Assembly: GCA_002315285.1 (NCBI GenBank)
Contig: DCGR01000064.1
Location: 1 to 56,160 of the forward strand
DNA: 56,160 nt
From: Bacteroides sp. UBA1773
GTDB taxonomy: Bacteria; Bacteroidota; Bacteroidia; Bacteroidales; Bacteroidaceae
Direction: 5' to 3'
The position numbers and the translations under genes are program-made. This document shows, piece after piece, positions 31,456 to 41,318 of the stretch. Within the stretch, counting starts at the first letter, position 1, and every line of letters begins with the position of its first letter. The notes beneath the pieces are model-generated. The model was not told the origin of the DNA. It ran no database searches and saw only the letters and a program-made list of their open reading frames with translations.

Positions 31456-32916
31456 ATGAACAAAGAAGTATCTGATATTGGTTTGGTAGGTCTTGCCGTG
31501 ATGGGCGAGAACCTCGTTTTGAACATGGAAAGCAAAGGCTTTCATGTAAGTGTGTTCAACCGTACGGTAGAGAAGGTTGACAAGTTCATCAATGGCCGTG
31601 GCAAAGGGAAGAACATCTATGGTGCCCGAACCATGGAGGAATTCATTGCCTCGCTGAAACGTCCCCGCAAAGTGTTCCTGATGGTAAAGGCAGGTCAGGC
31701 TGTGGATGATTTCATTGAAAAACTGTTGCCTTACCTGGAACCAGGCGACGTAATCATTGATGGTGGTAACACACACTTCCCTGACACAGCACGCCGCACT
31801 GCCTATGTTGAAAGCAAAGGCCTGCTCTACATCGGTACAGGTGTGTCGGGTGGTGAGGAAGGTGCCTTGAAGGGTCCTTCGATGATGCCTGGTGGCTCCA
31901 AGACTGCATGGCCATTGGTAAAACCCATTTTCCAAGGCATCTGTGCCAAGGTTGAGGATGGTTCGCCATGCTGCGACTGGGTAGGTGAAAACGGTGCCGG
32001 ACATTTTGTGAAAATGGTTCACAACGGCATTGAATATGGCGACATACAACTCATCTGCGAATGCTACCAAATCATGAAAGACTATCTGGGCATGAGCAAC
32101 GAAGAGATGCACGAAGTGTTTGCAGAGTGGAACAAGGGCGACCTTAACAGCTACCTCATCGAGATCACACGCGACATCCTGGCCAAAAAGGACGAGGAAG
32201 GCAAATATGTGCTGGATTATATTCTCGATACAGCTGGACAGAAAGGCACTGGCAAATGGACTGCCATCTCGGCACTCGATCAGGGTGTGCCCTTGACACT
32301 GATTGGCGAAGCAGTGTTTGCGCGCTGCCTGTCGGCACAGAAAGAAGAACGTGTAGCTGCATCGACTATTCTGAATGGGCCTAAGGGGAATAAGTTTACC
32401 GGCGATAAGAAAGCTTTCCTTGAAGACCTTCGCAAAGCATTGTTTGCGGCCAAGGTGGTATCGTATGCACAAGGTTATGCCCTGATGCGTGCTGCAGCCA
32501 AGGAATATGGTTGGAACCTGAACTATGGTGGCATTGCACTGATGTGGCGTGGTGGCTGTATCATCCGCAGCGTGTTCTTAGGCAAGATCAAGGAGGCATT
32601 CGACAAGAATCCAGCCATTGCCAACATCCTGCTCGACCCTTATTTCAGCGAGAAACTTGCTGATGCACAGAACGGCTGGCGCAACGTAGTGGCACAGGCT
32701 GTTGTAAACGGCATCCCCGCTCCTACCCTCACATCGGCTTTGGAATATTATGACGGCTACCGTTGCGACCGCTTGCCGGCCAACATGCTTCAGGCACAGC
32801 GCGACTACTTTGGCGCACACACTTACGAGCGTACAGACAAGTCTCGCGGTGAATTTTTCCATACCAACTGGACTGGCCACGGTGGTGACACGGTAGCCGG
32901 AACCTACATTGCATAA
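31456..32916 (+). CDS. gnd: 6-phosphogluconate dehydrogenase, decarboxylating
   Basis: Oxidises 6-phosphogluconate to ribulose 5-phosphate, CO2 and NADPH in the pentose phosphate pathway. The 486-residue protein has the nucleotide loop GLVGLAVMGENLVLNM (about 8-23), the substrate motif GVSGGEEGALKGPSMMPGG (about 130-148), the catalytic VKMVHNGIEYGDIQL (Lys and Asn) and the C-terminal domain through the final HTNWTGHGGD. Length is standard for the dimeric long-chain form. It continues the co-directional run 25 bp after pdxB and is followed after 3 bp by a small membrane-protein gene. Confidence 0.96.
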   Translation: MNKEVSDIGLVGLAVMGENLVLNMESKGFHVSVFNRTVEKVDKFINGRGKGKNIYGARTMEEFIASLKRPRKVFLMVKAGQAVDDFIEKLLPYLEPGDVIIDGGNTHFPDTARRTAYVESKGLLYIGTGVSGGEEGALKGPSMMPGGSKTAWPLVKPIFQGICAKVEDGSPCCDWVGENGAGHFVKMVHNGIEYGDIQLICECYQIMKDYLGMSNEEMHEVFAEWNKGDLNSYLIEITRDILAKKDEEGKYVLDYILDTAGQKGTGKWTAISALDQGVPLTLIGEAVFARCLSAQKEERVAASTILNGPKGNKFTGDKKAFLEDLRKALFAAKVVSYAQGYALMRAAAKEYGWNLNYGGIALMWRGGCIIRSVFLGKIKEAFDKNPAIANILLDPYFSEKLADAQNGWRNVVAQAVVNGIPAPTLTSALEYYDGYRCDRLPANMLQAQRDYFGAHTYERTDKSRGEFFHTNWTGHGGDTVAGTYIA

Positions 32917-32919
32917 CGA

Positions 32920-33294
32920 ATGCTACAACAAGGTATATATTCAGTATTGCTATTGTGCGTGTCCAATGTCTTTATGGTATTGGCATGGTATGCCCATCTG
33001 AAGATGTCAGAGCAATTCAGCTGGTTCCGTTCGTGGCCGCTGATTGCAGTGATAGCCTTCAGTTGGGCTATCGCATTCTTCGAATATATGTGTCAGGTAC
33101 CTGCCAACCGCATAGGATTTCGGGATAACGGAGGTCCTTTCGACATTGTGCAACTGAAAATCATACAAAAGGTCATCACACTGGTCATCTTCACGCTTTT
33201 CTCAATGTGGGCATTCAAACTTGAGTTGCGGTGGAATCACTTGGCGGCATTTGTCTGTATAGTCCTAGCAGTCTATTTCGTGTTCAAAAAATAA
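32920..33294 (+). CDS. DMT-family small membrane protein (DUF486)
   Basis: A 124-residue inner-membrane protein with four hydrophobic helices (about 5-27, 39-57, 82-100, 105-122). NVFMVLAWYAHLK and FFEYMCQVPANRIGF are characteristic of the DUF486 members of the drug/metabolite transporter superfamily. Substrate unknown. It lies 3 bp after gnd and 1 bp before the hydrolase gene, so it is surely co-transcribed. Confidence 0.85.
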   Translation: MLQQGIYSVLLLCVSNVFMVLAWYAHLKMSEQFSWFRSWPLIAVIAFSWAIAFFEYMCQVPANRIGFRDNGGPFDIVQLKIIQKVITLVIFTLFSMWAFKLELRWNHLAAFVCIVLAVYFVFKK

Positions 33295-33295
33295 A

Positions 33296-34294
33296 ATGAC
33301 ATCAAACATTCGTAAGAAAACCGCCCGACATATCCGAATCACCGTGGGCATTGTCCTTTTCTTCGTGGTGGTGCTCATTGCTGCGGGTAATTTCATGCTA
33401 TACACGGCATTACGCCCGGATGACAATGTGAGCTTCTCGAAAGAAAATGCTTTTGAACGATTGTTCACGAATTATCCGGACACTAAACAGTGGATTGACA
33501 GCCTGGAACAGGCCCACGCCTTACGCGACACTTTCATTATGGGTGAAGGCTCCTATCGGATCCATGCTTTCTACGTGAAAGCTGCCTCCGACACTGCCTC
33601 CACAGCCATAATCGTACATGGCTACACCGATTGCGCCATCAAGTTCATGTATATGGGCAAAATGTATCACGAGGAACTTGGCATGAACATTCTCATGCCC
33701 GACCTGCATTATCATGGCGAGAGTGAAGGTGCAGCCATTCAGATGGGATGGCTCGACCGACTGGATGTGATGCGTTGGATCGACGTAGCCCACAACATTT
33801 TCGGATCAGCATCCATGGTTGTGCATGGCGTGTCGATGGGTGCTGCCACGGTCATGATGTTGTCGGGGGAACCACTTCCCTCTTATGTGAAATGCTTGGT
33901 TGAGGATTGTGGCTACACATCGGTGTGGGACGAGTTCTCTCACGAGTTGAAAAACCGCTATGGATTACCCTCATTCCCAATACTCAATGTGACCAACCTG
34001 CTATGCAAATGGAAAATGGGATGGTCGTTTCGCGAGGCCAGTGCATGGAAGCAAGTGCAAAAATGCGAACTGCCCATGTTGTTCATCCATGGTGATTCCG
34101 ACACATTCGTGCCCTCCAACATGGTTTATCCGTTATATGTGGCAAAGCCTTATCCCAAAGAGCTATGGATAACAAAAGGTGTCGCCCACGCTGCTTCCTA
34201 CAGGAACAATCCATCCGACTATACCGAACACATCCGAAAGTTCACACAAAAACACATGCAGGACCTTACTGTTTCTGAAACCACAAACGAATAA
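33296..34294 (+). CDS. Alpha/beta hydrolase, membrane-anchored
   Basis: A 332-residue protein with an N-terminal membrane helix (about 15-38) and an external alpha/beta-hydrolase domain. HGYTD forms the oxyanion region (about 107), the nucleophile elbow is GVSMGAAT (Ser at about 181), the acid is probably in HGDSDTF (about 265) and the base His is in VAHAASY. It resembles the BAAT/prolyl-oligopeptidase-like hydrolases (YfhR/Bem46 group) found widely in Bacteroidetes. Substrate unknown; the active site probably faces the periplasm. Confidence 0.82.
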   Translation: MTSNIRKKTARHIRITVGIVLFFVVVLIAAGNFMLYTALRPDDNVSFSKENAFERLFTNYPDTKQWIDSLEQAHALRDTFIMGEGSYRIHAFYVKAASDTASTAIIVHGYTDCAIKFMYMGKMYHEELGMNILMPDLHYHGESEGAAIQMGWLDRLDVMRWIDVAHNIFGSASMVVHGVSMGAATVMMLSGEPLPSYVKCLVEDCGYTSVWDEFSHELKNRYGLPSFPILNVTNLLCKWKMGWSFREASAWKQVQKCELPMLFIHGDSDTFVPSNMVYPLYVAKPYPKELWITKGVAHAASYRNNPSDYTEHIRKFTQKHMQDLTVSETTNE

Positions 34295-34311
34295 TCCAAA
34301 TCTCACACATC

Positions 34312-35241
34312 ATGAACATATTAGTAACTGGAGCAAACGGACAACTTGGCAACGAAATGCGGCTTATGGCCTTATCGGCAAATCATCATTTCATCTTTAC
34401 TGATGTCACCGAAATGCCGGCCGAATCGGCAGCCATGCTTGCCAAACTAGGTGGCGGGAGAACATGTACCGATACCATCAGGCTCGACATCACAAATCTC
34501 GATGCCATCCGTTCTATTGTAAATGCCAATCATGTTGATGCCATTGTGAACTGTGCCGCTTATACCAATGTGGAAGGTGCGGAAGACAATCGCCAGTCAG
34601 CCACCTTGCTTAACGCCCAAGCACCTGCCAATCTTGCACAAGTGATGAAGGAAACGGAGGGGACATTGGTCCATATCAGCACCGACTATGTATTTGGCAA
34701 AGAGCCTTACAACAAGCCCTGCCAGGAAACACAAACCGGTACTCCTACTGGTGTGTATGGCGAGACCAAACTGGAAGGAGAAAAGCTTATCCAACAGTCT
34801 GGTTGCAAGCACATCATCATCCGTACAGCATGGCTTTACAGTGAATTCGGCAAGAACTTTTGCAAAACCATGTTGCAGTTGCTCTCCACAAAAGACATGT
34901 TGAGTGTCGTAATCGACCAAACAGGAACTCCGACTTATGCTGCTGATTTGGCACAAGCTATCATGGTGTTGTTACAACAACCTACGACCTCTGGTATCTA
35001 TCATTTCAGCAACGAAGGAGTCTGTTCGTGGTTCGACTTCACGAAAGCCATCCAATATCTTGCCAAATTGGACAAATGTCAAGTTATTCCTTGCAATTCG
35101 AACGATTATCCAAGCAAGGTGGTTCGCCCGGCATACTCGGTTCTGGACAAGACAAAAATCAAGCAAGAAGCCCACATCATCGTGCCATATTGGATTGACT
35201 CCCTCGAACAGTGTCTGAAGCATCTAGGGTACTTGAAATAA
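34312..35241 (+). CDS. rfbD: dTDP-4-dehydrorhamnose reductase
   Basis: Last step of dTDP-L-rhamnose synthesis; NAD(P)H-dependent, cytosolic. The 309-residue SDR protein has the N-terminal VTGANGQLGNEM loop (about 5-16), NCAAYTNVEGAED (about 83-95), STDYVFG and the catalytic YGETKLEGE (Tyr/Lys, about 148-156), then RTAWLYSEFGKNF. The partner rfbC lies seven kilobases downstream in the same run; rfbA and rfbB are not in the window. Confidence 0.95.
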   Translation: MNILVTGANGQLGNEMRLMALSANHHFIFTDVTEMPAESAAMLAKLGGGRTCTDTIRLDITNLDAIRSIVNANHVDAIVNCAAYTNVEGAEDNRQSATLLNAQAPANLAQVMKETEGTLVHISTDYVFGKEPYNKPCQETQTGTPTGVYGETKLEGEKLIQQSGCKHIIIRTAWLYSEFGKNFCKTMLQLLSTKDMLSVVIDQTGTPTYAADLAQAIMVLLQQPTTSGIYHFSNEGVCSWFDFTKAIQYLAKLDKCQVIPCNSNDYPSKVVRPAYSVLDKTKIKQEAHIIVPYWIDSLEQCLKHLGYLK

Positions 35242-35281
35242 TGACATCAGCTTTTTCTTTCACCTTTATAATTAAATAGTC

Positions 35282-36379
35282 ATGAGAAATTTATTTGTAC
35301 TAATCATCTGTTGTCTGTGTGTATTGGTTTCCTGCACAAACAACGAGCCTTACACGCTCAAGCGTGGCATCAACATTGCGCATTGGCTTTCACAAAGTTC
35401 GGTCAGAGGCGAGAAACGCGATGCGTATTTTACCGAGAAGGATGTAAAATACATCGCATCACTGGGATTTGACCATATCCGCATTCCCATTGACGAAGAA
35501 CAGATGTTCAATGAGCAAGGTGAGAAAGAAACTGAAGCTTTTGCCCTACTGCATCGCGCCATCCAACAGAGTATCGACAACAACTTGCGTGTGCTGGTGG
35601 ATCTGCACATCTTACGTTCGCATCATTTCAATGCAGCCGAAAAGCCACTCTTTACCCAAGAGTCCGCTCAGGAAGCATTCTACGAATGCTGGCGAAAACT
35701 GAGTTCCGAACTGGCATCCTATCCAGTCGGCATGGTGGCTTACGAACTGATGAACGAGCCTGTGGCCGACAAGCCAGAAGATTGGAACAAGATAGCAAGC
35801 CGCTGCTATCAGGTAGTGAGAGAGCTGGAACCAAAACGTGTAATTGTAATTGGTTCAAACCGTTGGCAAAGTTTCAACACAGTAAAAGACTTGAAAGTAC
35901 CCACTGGAGACCCCAATATCATCATCAGTTTCCATTACTACAACCCTTTCCTTCTCACCCATTACGAAGCATCATGGACTGGGCAGAAAAACTATCACGG
36001 TCCTGTGCACTACCCCGGACAACTGTTGACCGAAGAGGAACTTGAGGCCAGCTGCCCAGAAGAAATGAAAGCCTCCATTGCAGGCAACACGAAGCAAAAC
36101 TACGACAAGGATGTGTTCCGTAAGAATTTCAAGGATGCTGTGGACGTGGCAGCGAGCTATGGCTTGCCTGTCTATTGCGGCGAATATGGCTGTTTGAGTT
36201 CCGCTCCTATCGATGATCGGATGCGTTGGCACTGCGACATGGAGGAAGTGTTTGAAGAAATGGGCATCGCACGTGCCTTGTGGTGCTACCGTGAAGGCAA
36301 AATCGGGTTTGGCATCCTGAAAAACGAAGAGCCTGATAATACGCTCATCGAAGCGCTCCAATTATCAAAGAACAACTAA
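35282..36379 (+). CDS. GH5-family glycoside hydrolase lipoprotein
   Basis: A 365-residue exported enzyme. The signal ends LVSC (lipidation Cys at about 18). The TIM barrel begins with RGINIAHWLSQ and shows GFDHIRIPIDEEQ, VLVDLHILRSHH, YELMNEPVAD (acid/base Glu at about 169) and YCGEYGCL (nucleophile Glu at about 302), the conserved GH5 pair. Family activities include endoglucanase, mannanase and exo-glucanase; the subfamily cannot be told by eye. It probably acts on the cell surface or in the periplasm, with the glycosidases that follow. Confidence 0.88.
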   Translation: MRNLFVLIICCLCVLVSCTNNEPYTLKRGINIAHWLSQSSVRGEKRDAYFTEKDVKYIASLGFDHIRIPIDEEQMFNEQGEKETEAFALLHRAIQQSIDNNLRVLVDLHILRSHHFNAAEKPLFTQESAQEAFYECWRKLSSELASYPVGMVAYELMNEPVADKPEDWNKIASRCYQVVRELEPKRVIVIGSNRWQSFNTVKDLKVPTGDPNIIISFHYYNPFLLTHYEASWTGQKNYHGPVHYPGQLLTEEELEASCPEEMKASIAGNTKQNYDKDVFRKNFKDAVDVAASYGLPVYCGEYGCLSSAPIDDRMRWHCDMEEVFEEMGIARALWCYREGKIGFGILKNEEPDNTLIEALQLSKNN

Positions 36380-36403
36380 CCAATACTTTCTAAAACCAAC
36401 CAC

Positions 36404-37822
36404 ATGAAAAAGTTTTATTTATTAGCACTTTTGTGCATTACCTTGGTAGCATGCTCTGACAACTATCCCAAGGTAGAGAGTTCAATGCCATACAAGGTGG
36501 TGAACGGTACTATCGTCCTTGAAGAACCTGCACGCCAACCTGGCCAGGAGTCAATGTTGAATTATGCCTGCGAGCCCATGCAGACCGTCCGTGTCGGTCT
36601 GATAGGAGCCGGAGGCAGAGGACGCGGCAACATGGGTGTGCTCATGCAGATTGAAGGCGTGGAGATTACCGCTGTATGCGACCTTTATCAAGATCACGTT
36701 GATAAGGCTCAAAAACAAATCAAGGATGCTGGCCGACCAGCTGCCCGCGAATACGTAGGTGCGGAAGCCTACAAGCAACTTTGCGAAGCCGATGACATCG
36801 ACCTGGTTTATATCTGTACTGGATGGCAGATGCACGCTCCTATCGCTGTCTATGCCCTCGACCATGGCAAGCACGCAGCCATTGAGGTGCCTGCAGCTAC
36901 CAGTATCAAGGAATGCTGGGAACTGGTAGATGCCAGCGAACGCAACCGTCGTCATTGTATGATACTCGAAAACTGCTGCTACGACAAGTTCGAACTTTTG
37001 GCTCTCAACATGAAGCAAAAAGGTCTGCTGGGCGAAGTGTTCCACGGTGAAGGTGCCTACATCCATAACCTCGATCCATTCTGGGCAGGATATACGGACA
37101 GCTGGCGTCTTGATTTCAACGTTAAGCACAGCGGCGACAACTACCCTACTCATGGCCTGGGTCCTGTTTGCCAGTCGATGGACATCAACCGTGGCGACAA
37201 GATGACCAAACTTGTTGCCATGAGCACAAAAGCCATGAACTCTGCCGAAGTGGCCATGAGATATAACAACAACAAGGAAATAGCCGAAGGCGACCAGGTC
37301 GTGACACTCATCAGCACCGAGAACGGACACGAAATCCTGATTCAGCACAACGTATATGGAGCACGTCCCTACAACCGTCTGTTCATGATTGCTGGCACCA
37401 AAGGTATGGCCAACAAATATCCTTTCGAGTGGTTTGCCGTGGACAGCAAGCAAGCCCCTGGCGTGGCTGAATTGGAGAAATATAATCCTGAAATGCTCAT
37501 ATCGGGTATGAGCGAATCTTCGATAGAAGCATTCAACTATTTGAAACAGACATACGAACACCCTGTTTGGACCGAACACGAACAACGTGCCCTCGAAGTG
37601 GGTGGACACGGTGGTATGGACTATATCCTCAACTCACGCATGATCTACTGTCTGCGCAACGGACTGCCCCTCGACATCAACGTGTATGATGCCGCACAAT
37701 GGAGCTGTCCTGTCGAGCTCAGCGCCTTATCCATCAACACGGGCTTCATGCCAGTGCAAGTACCCGATTTCACCCGTAGCGACTGGAACAAGACACAGGG
37801 TATTACGTTTGCTCACAAGTAA
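36404..37822 (+). CDS. GH109-like NAD-dependent glycosidase (Gfo/Idh/MocA fold), lipoprotein
   Basis: A 472-residue exported protein with a lipoprotein signal (LVACSD, Cys at about 17). The Rossmann domain starts VRVGLIGAGGRGRGNMGVLM (about 64-83), followed by VYICTGWQMHAPIAVYALDHGKHAAIEVPA and the C-terminal beta-sheet domain with SGDNYPTHGLGPVCQ and GGHGGMDYI. This is the GH109 layout (alpha-N-acetylgalactosaminidase that uses a bound NAD). Related periplasmic dehydrogenases share it, so the specificity is tentative. It is flanked by GH5 and GH127 genes in the same run. Confidence 0.85.
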   Translation: MKKFYLLALLCITLVACSDNYPKVESSMPYKVVNGTIVLEEPARQPGQESMLNYACEPMQTVRVGLIGAGGRGRGNMGVLMQIEGVEITAVCDLYQDHVDKAQKQIKDAGRPAAREYVGAEAYKQLCEADDIDLVYICTGWQMHAPIAVYALDHGKHAAIEVPAATSIKECWELVDASERNRRHCMILENCCYDKFELLALNMKQKGLLGEVFHGEGAYIHNLDPFWAGYTDSWRLDFNVKHSGDNYPTHGLGPVCQSMDINRGDKMTKLVAMSTKAMNSAEVAMRYNNNKEIAEGDQVVTLISTENGHEILIQHNVYGARPYNRLFMIAGTKGMANKYPFEWFAVDSKQAPGVAELEKYNPEMLISGMSESSIEAFNYLKQTYEHPVWTEHEQRALEVGGHGGMDYILNSRMIYCLRNGLPLDINVYDAAQWSCPVELSALSINTGFMPVQVPDFTRSDWNKTQGITFAHK

Positions 37823-37837
37823 TTGTATCATTCAAAC

Positions 37838-39868
37838 ATGAACAGAACAGTCTTCTTACTGACTTGTTGCATGGTTTGCACGGCCTCTTGGGCTGTGCAG
37901 CCAGACGCAGGTTACATACCCAACCGCTATCCCCTCGTAGAGACATCGTACATGGAAATGCCTCTCGGTTCCATCAAAGCCGAAGGATGGCTCAACGAAC
38001 AGCTACAACGCCAACGCACTGGCATGACGGGGCATCTTGATGAAATCTACCCACAAGTGGTGGGAAAGCGCAATGCCTGGCTGGGTGGTGATGGCGATGC
38101 ATGGGAGCGCGGACCCTACTGGATCGACGGCCTGTTGCCCTTGGCCTACCTACTTGATGACAATGAGTTGAAAACGAAAGCACAGGTATGGGTGGAAGCC
38201 ATCCTGAACTCACAGAAAGAGGATGGATATTTCGGTCCAGACACCGACCGTCCGCAGGAGCCCGGACTACAGCGTGGCAACTCCCACGACTGGTGGCCTA
38301 AGATGGTAGCACTGAAAATCATCAAGCAATACTACATGGCCACCCGCGACGAACGTGTCATCCCATTCCTGACAAAATACTTCCGATACCAGTTGCAAAT
38401 GCTTCCTACTCATCCACTTGACCACTGGACATTCTGGGGGGCACAACGCGGTGGCGACAACCTCGACATTGTGTATTGGCTCTATAATATTACAGGAGAC
38501 AAGTTCCTGCTGCAATTGGGTGAGCTAATCCATTCCCAGAACACTCCTTGGACGGAATATTTCACCACTACCGACCACATGTACCGCCAGCACAGCCTGC
38601 ACTGCGTCAATCTGGGACAAGGTTTCAAGGAGCCAGTCATCTATTACCAGCAAAGCAAGGATCCAAGAAACCTTCATGCCGTCGATGAGGGAATCAAGCG
38701 GATACGCAACAGCTTCGGCCTTCCTACCGGTTTGTGGGCTGGCGACGAGGACCTGCGTTTCGGACATCCCAACCATGGCTCGGAATTTTGCACAGCCGTA
38801 GAGATGATGTATTCTCTCGAATGTATCACCCGCATTACTGGCAACGTGAATTGGGCCGACCATTTGGAACGTATTGCCTACAATGCCTTGCCGACGCAAG
38901 CTGATGACAATTTCACTGGTCGCCAATACTACCAACAGGCAAACCAGATAGAGTGTTCGCTTGCCCAGCGTAATTTCTCCACACCTCATGCCACCACCGA
39001 CCAAGTGTTTGGCGAGCTCAACGGCTATCCCTGCTGCACCACCAACATGCACCAAGGTTGGCCAAAGTACGTACAAAACTTGTGGTATGCAACTACCGAT
39101 GAAGGGGTGGCGACGTTGCTCTATGGTCCATCGACCATGAAAGCGACTGTAGCCAATGGAGTAAAGGTCGAAATCAAGGAAGACACCTTCTATCCTTTCG
39201 ATGAAACCATTACCTTTTCCATCAATTTCACCGACAAGAAGCAACACCAAGCCTATTTTCCTTTCCACCTTCGCATCCCCGCATGGTGCAAGAATTCCCA
39301 AATCAAGGTAAACGGACAAGCCATCGACATTGCCACCAACGCAGGCACAGTCTGCATCGTACGACGCAACTGGTCAAAAGGTGACGTGTTGACACTCGAA
39401 TTACCCATGCAAGTAACATCCAGCCGCTGGTTCGACAATGCTGCAGTCATAGAACGTGGCCCCCTGCTCTATGCGCTCAAAATGAACGAGACATGGATCA
39501 AAAAGGATATGCCAGCCGACATGCAAGCCACTTACGGCAAGTGGTACTATGAAGTTACCTCTAACACTCCTTGGAACTACGCATTGGTGGAAGAGCGCCT
39601 GAAAGCCAATGCCATCGACCAGTATGTTCACGTAGAGAAATCAGGTAAGCAAGCAATCTATCCATGGAACGTGGACAATGCGCCTGTCATGCTCCACGTC
39701 AAGGCATTACCACTACCCAATTGGACTGCCGCCAATGGTTCTGCAGGCGACATCACATTCTCGTCGCTTCGCGCGGAAAGCGAGAACCTCATCGACATCA
39801 CACTGATTCCATACGGATGCACGACACTGCGCATCACCGAATTCCCCGTCAGATGGGGCATCAAATAA
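37838..39868 (+). CDS. GH127-family beta-L-arabinofuranosidase (DUF1680)
   Basis: A 676-residue exported enzyme: signal peptide (about 1-20, ending ASWA), an (alpha/alpha)6 domain (about 30-420) and C-terminal beta-sandwiches. The active-site segments are HGSEFCTAVEMMYSLE (zinc-binding Glu/Cys) and GYPCCTTNMHQGWPKY with the paired cysteines; in characterised GH127 enzymes one is the nucleophile and both help bind zinc. The ATG at 37838 is preferred to a TTG at 37823 that directly follows the previous stop. The enzyme releases beta-L-arabinofuranose from plant glycans in known members. Confidence 0.9.
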   Translation: MNRTVFLLTCCMVCTASWAVQPDAGYIPNRYPLVETSYMEMPLGSIKAEGWLNEQLQRQRTGMTGHLDEIYPQVVGKRNAWLGGDGDAWERGPYWIDGLLPLAYLLDDNELKTKAQVWVEAILNSQKEDGYFGPDTDRPQEPGLQRGNSHDWWPKMVALKIIKQYYMATRDERVIPFLTKYFRYQLQMLPTHPLDHWTFWGAQRGGDNLDIVYWLYNITGDKFLLQLGELIHSQNTPWTEYFTTTDHMYRQHSLHCVNLGQGFKEPVIYYQQSKDPRNLHAVDEGIKRIRNSFGLPTGLWAGDEDLRFGHPNHGSEFCTAVEMMYSLECITRITGNVNWADHLERIAYNALPTQADDNFTGRQYYQQANQIECSLAQRNFSTPHATTDQVFGELNGYPCCTTNMHQGWPKYVQNLWYATTDEGVATLLYGPSTMKATVANGVKVEIKEDTFYPFDETITFSINFTDKKQHQAYFPFHLRIPAWCKNSQIKVNGQAIDIATNAGTVCIVRRNWSKGDVLTLELPMQVTSSRWFDNAAVIERGPLLYALKMNETWIKKDMPADMQATYGKWYYEVTSNTPWNYALVEERLKANAIDQYVHVEKSGKQAIYPWNVDNAPVMLHVKALPLPNWTAANGSAGDITFSSLRAESENLIDITLIPYGCTTLRITEFPVRWGIK

Positions 39869-39889
39869 CTTATCATACATCAGAAAAAA

Positions 39890-41302
39890 ATGAAAACAAG
39901 AACTACAACATTCCTTTTGGCCTCCGTCCTCGTTGCTTCCACCGCAATGGCCGATGTGGTGGTAAAGCCATCCAAGGTAGTAGGACCCGTAAAGATCATG
40001 AACGCCGTGAACAATGGTCCAGACAAGAGTAATGGCGACCAGGTACGCGACAATTTCCAGACATTCAAGGACTGCGACATACCGTATGGACGTACCCACG
40101 ACTCCAATCACAATTCCAACTACGGAGCACCACACACGGTAGATATCACCGCCATTTTCCCCGACTTCTCCAAGAATGTCAACGACCCTGCCTCCTACGA
40201 CTTCACCTTCACCGATGAATATCTGGCCACGATGCAGGAAGCTGGCACAAAAGTGTTTTACCGACTGGGACAAAGCATCGAACATGGCTCCAAGAAATAT
40301 GGCATCATGCCTCCCCCCGACTATAAGAAGTGGGCACAAATCTGCGAACACATCATCCGCCACTATACCGAAGGATGGGCTGACGGCTACAAATGGGACA
40401 TCGAGTACTGGGAAATATGGAATGAGCCCGACCTGGATGCCGACAACGAAGCATGGAAGCGCAATCCACGCACCTGGGGTGGCAGTCCTGAAGAGTTCTT
40501 CAAGTTCTACGAGATTGCAGCCAACCACCTGAAAAAATGTTTTCCCAAGTTGAAAATCGGTGGACCCGCCTTGGCTGGCGAGGAAAATCACGTTGACCGG
40601 TATGCCTGGGCCGAGGATTTCCTTGCTTATATGTCGGAGCACAAAGTTGGAATCGATTTCTTCACCTGGCATGTATATAGCACCACACCGCAAGGCATGG
40701 CCAACAAATGTTTCGAAATCCGGCAAATGCTCGACAAGCATGGCTATACGAAAACAGAATCCATCCTCAACGAATGGAACTACGTAAGAGGATGGACCGA
40801 CGAATACCAATATAGCGTCATGGCCATGAACAACCTGATTGGAGCCTCATTTGTGGCTTCTGCCTTCAACCTCTGCAACAAGACACCGCTCGACATGCTC
40901 ATGTACTACGACGCACGTGCCTTCTGTTCATTCAACGGCATGTTCGACTACTACACCTTCGCACCCAAGGAAGGCTACTACCCATTCTATGCCTGGGCGA
41001 AGCTCCGCAGGCTTGGCACTGAAATAGAGGCCACCTCCGACGATGAAGAGATAAGCGCCACCGCAGCCACCGACGGAAAGGGGAAGACGGCCGTGTTCGT
41101 AAGCCGCTTCACCCCCGACAACAACATTGTGGCTTCCAAGTGGGTCAACGTCAAGGTGGAAGGGCTCCCCGGCGATGCAGAGCTCATCGGTCACATCACG
41201 GATTCCAACCACCTATACACCGAGATTCCGGTTCACATCAAGGATGGGATGATTCGTGTGAACATGGAGCCACGGTCATTCATTATGATAGAAATCCGAT
41301 AA
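39890..41302 (+). CDS. GH39-like glycoside hydrolase (exported)
   Basis: A 470-residue protein with a signal peptide (about 1-21, ASTAMA). The barrel holds YGRTHDSNHNSNYG, VFYRLGQSIEHG, the acid/base motif YWEIWNEPDLD (Glu at about 180), GGPALAG, FFTWHVYS and the probable nucleophile motif ILNEWNY, followed by a C-terminal beta-sandwich (about 375-470). This matches clan A enzymes of the GH39 type (beta-xylosidase, alpha-L-iduronidase and others). It lies 21 bp after the GH127 gene and is co-directional. Substrate unknown; the co-occurring arabinofuranosidase suggests an arabinose- or xylose-containing glycan. Confidence 0.82.
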   Translation: MKTRTTTFLLASVLVASTAMADVVVKPSKVVGPVKIMNAVNNGPDKSNGDQVRDNFQTFKDCDIPYGRTHDSNHNSNYGAPHTVDITAIFPDFSKNVNDPASYDFTFTDEYLATMQEAGTKVFYRLGQSIEHGSKKYGIMPPPDYKKWAQICEHIIRHYTEGWADGYKWDIEYWEIWNEPDLDADNEAWKRNPRTWGGSPEEFFKFYEIAANHLKKCFPKLKIGGPALAGEENHVDRYAWAEDFLAYMSEHKVGIDFFTWHVYSTTPQGMANKCFEIRQMLDKHGYTKTESILNEWNYVRGWTDEYQYSVMAMNNLIGASFVASAFNLCNKTPLDMLMYYDARAFCSFNGMFDYYTFAPKEGYYPFYAWAKLRRLGTEIEATSDDEEISATAATDGKGKTAVFVSRFTPDNNIVASKWVNVKVEGLPGDAELIGHITDSNHLYTEIPVHIKDGMIRVNMEPRSFIMIEIR

Positions 41303-41318
41303 CACAAGAATTACCCAC

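Noticed and set aside
31438..32472. 344-residue antisense frame across gnd
   Set aside because: It mirrors the codon structure of gnd on the other strand, has no promoter and no protein-like domain; an antisense shadow.
36551..37609. 352-residue antisense frame across the GH109-like gene
   Set aside because: Entirely inside a well-supported gene, composition typical of reversed codons.
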